A stretch of DNA of 14,569 nt from Brumimicrobium sp965659845 (lineage in GTDB: Bacteria; Bacteroidota; Bacteroidia; Flavobacteriales_D; Crocinitomicaceae), in contig CBFHXS010000068.1 in assembly GCA_965659845.1 (NCBI GenBank), positions 1-14,569 of the forward strand. The letters run 5' to 3'. The stretch's first letter is position 1; every line of letters begins with the position of its first letter. This document shows, piece after piece, positions 14,543 through 14,569 of this stretch. Below the pieces are notes generated by a model. That model made no database searches and was not told the origin of the DNA. It was given only the letters and a program-made list of their open reading frames with translations. The position numbers and the translations under genes are program-made.

Positions 14543-14569
14543 TGATTTATTTTTTGGTAATAACGTTTA

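Noticed and set aside
1..14569. Mobile element, defence island or CRISPR
   Set aside because: No transposase, integrase, phage gene, regularly spaced repeats or terminal repeats were seen; DUF1853 alone does not make a defence locus.

Overview
The window is an AT-rich stretch of a Bacteroidota chromosome, most likely from the Flavobacteriales or a close relative; the genus cannot be told from the sequence. Evidence for this is a secreted protein with a type IX secretion (T9SS) sorting tail, a free-standing GldM C-terminal-like domain, DUF4249-like and DUF4924 proteins, an FtsK gene next to a LolA gene, and repeated TAnnTTTG boxes (the Bacteroidota -7 promoter element) just upstream of genes, with no obvious Shine-Dalgarno sequences.

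Layout. Bases 1-272 hold the end of a SiaC/DUF1987 regulatory phosphoprotein, which converges on and overlaps a DUF1853 protein (269-1117, minus). Bases 1218-2742 form a probable three-gene plus-strand operon: a small conserved protein, an OmpH/Skp-like lipoprotein and a DUF4924 protein. It converges on a lipid A type acyltransferase (2744-3670, minus). Two separate plus-strand genes follow: a tandem VOC (glyoxalase-fold) protein (3801-4865) and a DUF4249-like lipoprotein (4961-6031).

Bases 6133-8915 are the most distinctive part. A possible ECF-type promoter and inverted repeat leads into three overlapping genes: an ECF sigma factor, a 560-residue single-pass membrane protein with a large periplasmic part, and a small secreted protein resembling the GldM C-terminal domain. 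A hairpin follows. Next, from its own promoter, comes a T9SS-sorted choice-of-anchor J protein (8963-9775). I infer an envelope-sensing sigma unit in which the membrane protein may act as the sigma regulator; this is not shown by sequence alone.

The right part (9808-14542) is all minus strand: an ACT-domain protein, LolA with a clear intrinsic terminator, the DNA translocase FtsK, and a GLPGLI/DUF4412-like lipoprotein. Apart from the sigma unit the window looks like ordinary core chromosome. I saw no tRNA, rRNA, CRISPR array, insertion sequence or phage gene, and no gene-free stretch over 300 bases.
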